In this document: in pieces, positions 63,374 through 64,000 of the stretch
Position numbering within the stretch: the first letter of the stretch is position 1
Layout of the letters: each line of letters begins with the position of its first letter
Assembly: GCF_019097595.1 (NCBI RefSeq)
Contig: NC_080711.1
Coordinates: 10,431,428 to 10,495,427, forward strand
DNA: 64,000 nt
Direction of reading: 5' to 3'
Origin: Hemibagrus wyckioides
Lineage: Eukaryota > Chordata > Actinopteri > Siluriformes > Bagridae
Notes under the pieces: model-generated
Database searches by the model: none
Told to the model about the DNA's origin: nothing
What the model saw: the letters and a program-made list of their open reading frames with translations, nothing else
Made by a program: the position numbers and the translations under genes

Positions 63374-64000
63374 CCAGCATTAGAAAATACACTGAAAAAA
63401 AACATTGGCATGAAAGTTTACACAGCAAGGATTATTCTTTCAGAAAATGTAAAACGTAACTAGAAAAGTTCTTGTTTTGCAAGTACATTTTAGTTTAATG
63501 ATGCTTAAAAGTCATTAACAACTGGGTTTCTAATGGTTCCAGCCAAAAGTAGCACACCAATGAGTATATACACTTCTGTAAAAACTTGACTGGCAGAACC
63601 TTAATGATTAATGACTTAAAAATATTTGATCTTTCAATATGTTTTATAATAAAATAGTCTCAGGCCTCAAGGCTGACAGCAAACAAGAAATACTGAAATC
63701 AATCCATTTATAACACTGAAAATTAATATTTAAAACGCCCACTTTAGTATGAACCACTGGATCTTTTTTTTCCAGTGTAAGAAACTGCTTAAGCTAGTCA
63801 CATTTTGTTTTAAGTCACACTGATCATTGTCATGTTGAATCACGTGAATTTCTCATCTTTTGTATCAGCAATCTGGAATGCCTCAAATCCTCTAAGCACC
63901 TCTCCACTCCACTCAGCAGCCATCTTGGCAACGCTCACGGGCAATTATTTTCCGTCATACATGACCAAGCTCCTCTACATGAATGGGGATGGGGAATGAA

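Larger units (their letters stand above)
44476..64000 (-). other. pitpnc1: pitpnc1 first intron (to right edge)
   Basis: At least 19.5 kb of non-coding sequence upstream of coding exon 2. I searched for the N-terminal exon (MLLKEYRICMPLTVDE-like) on the minus strand and did not find it. Recognised content is listed separately: a SINE, an unclassified palindromic repeat in two copies, Tc1-like remnants, the 'gggagaacatgcaaact' repeats and microsatellites. Stretches 44480-47680, 49370-50090, 52020-54440, 57300-59860, 60060-61130 and 61340-63120 show nothing I can classify. Confidence 0.6.

Overview
The window is nuclear DNA from a ray-finned fish. It has split genes with GT-AG introns, no dense ORFs, many microsatellites and many teleost-type repeats: several Tc1-like DNA transposon lineages, TTAA- and hAT-type MITEs, tRNA-derived SINEs, and L2- and RTE-like LINE tails. 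The repeats resemble those of catfish-like teleosts, but the species cannot be fixed from the sequence.

Three protein-coding genes can be reconstructed exon by exon. (1) slc25a17 (peroxisomal carrier PMP34), plus strand: its last four coding exons lie at 420-4225, and the 5' part is off the left edge. (2) dxo (decapping exoribonuclease), minus strand: complete in six coding exons between 12545 and 6669, 408 codons, all DXO/Rai1 catalytic residues present. It is convergent with slc25a17. (3) pitpnc1 (RdgB-beta, phosphatidylinositol transfer protein), minus strand: all coding exons except the first, from 44475 down to the stop at 15469. This includes an 8-nucleotide microexon at 35557-35564 that is needed to keep the frame. 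From 44476 to the right edge is intron 1 of pitpnc1, almost 20 kb with no recognisable exon.

Layout: 1-4225 slc25a17; 4226-6668 its 3' UTR and the convergent intergenic gap; 6669-12545 dxo, whose introns hold three Tc1-like elements and one hAT MITE; 12546-15468 the dxo upstream region, an RTE-like LINE fragment and the pitpnc1 3' UTR; 15469-44475 pitpnc1 exons and introns; 44476-64000 pitpnc1 intron 1 with decayed transposons and simple repeats.

The three host genes have separate jobs (peroxisomal cofactor transport, RNA 5'-end quality control, lipid transfer) and nothing here suggests they act as a system. The most notable items are the pitpnc1 microexon; an apparently intact Tc1-like transposon with an uninterrupted 343-codon DD34E transposase inside a dxo intron; and a set of fold-back rearranged relatives of it, one about 99% identical. 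I found no evidence of a wholly new biological system.
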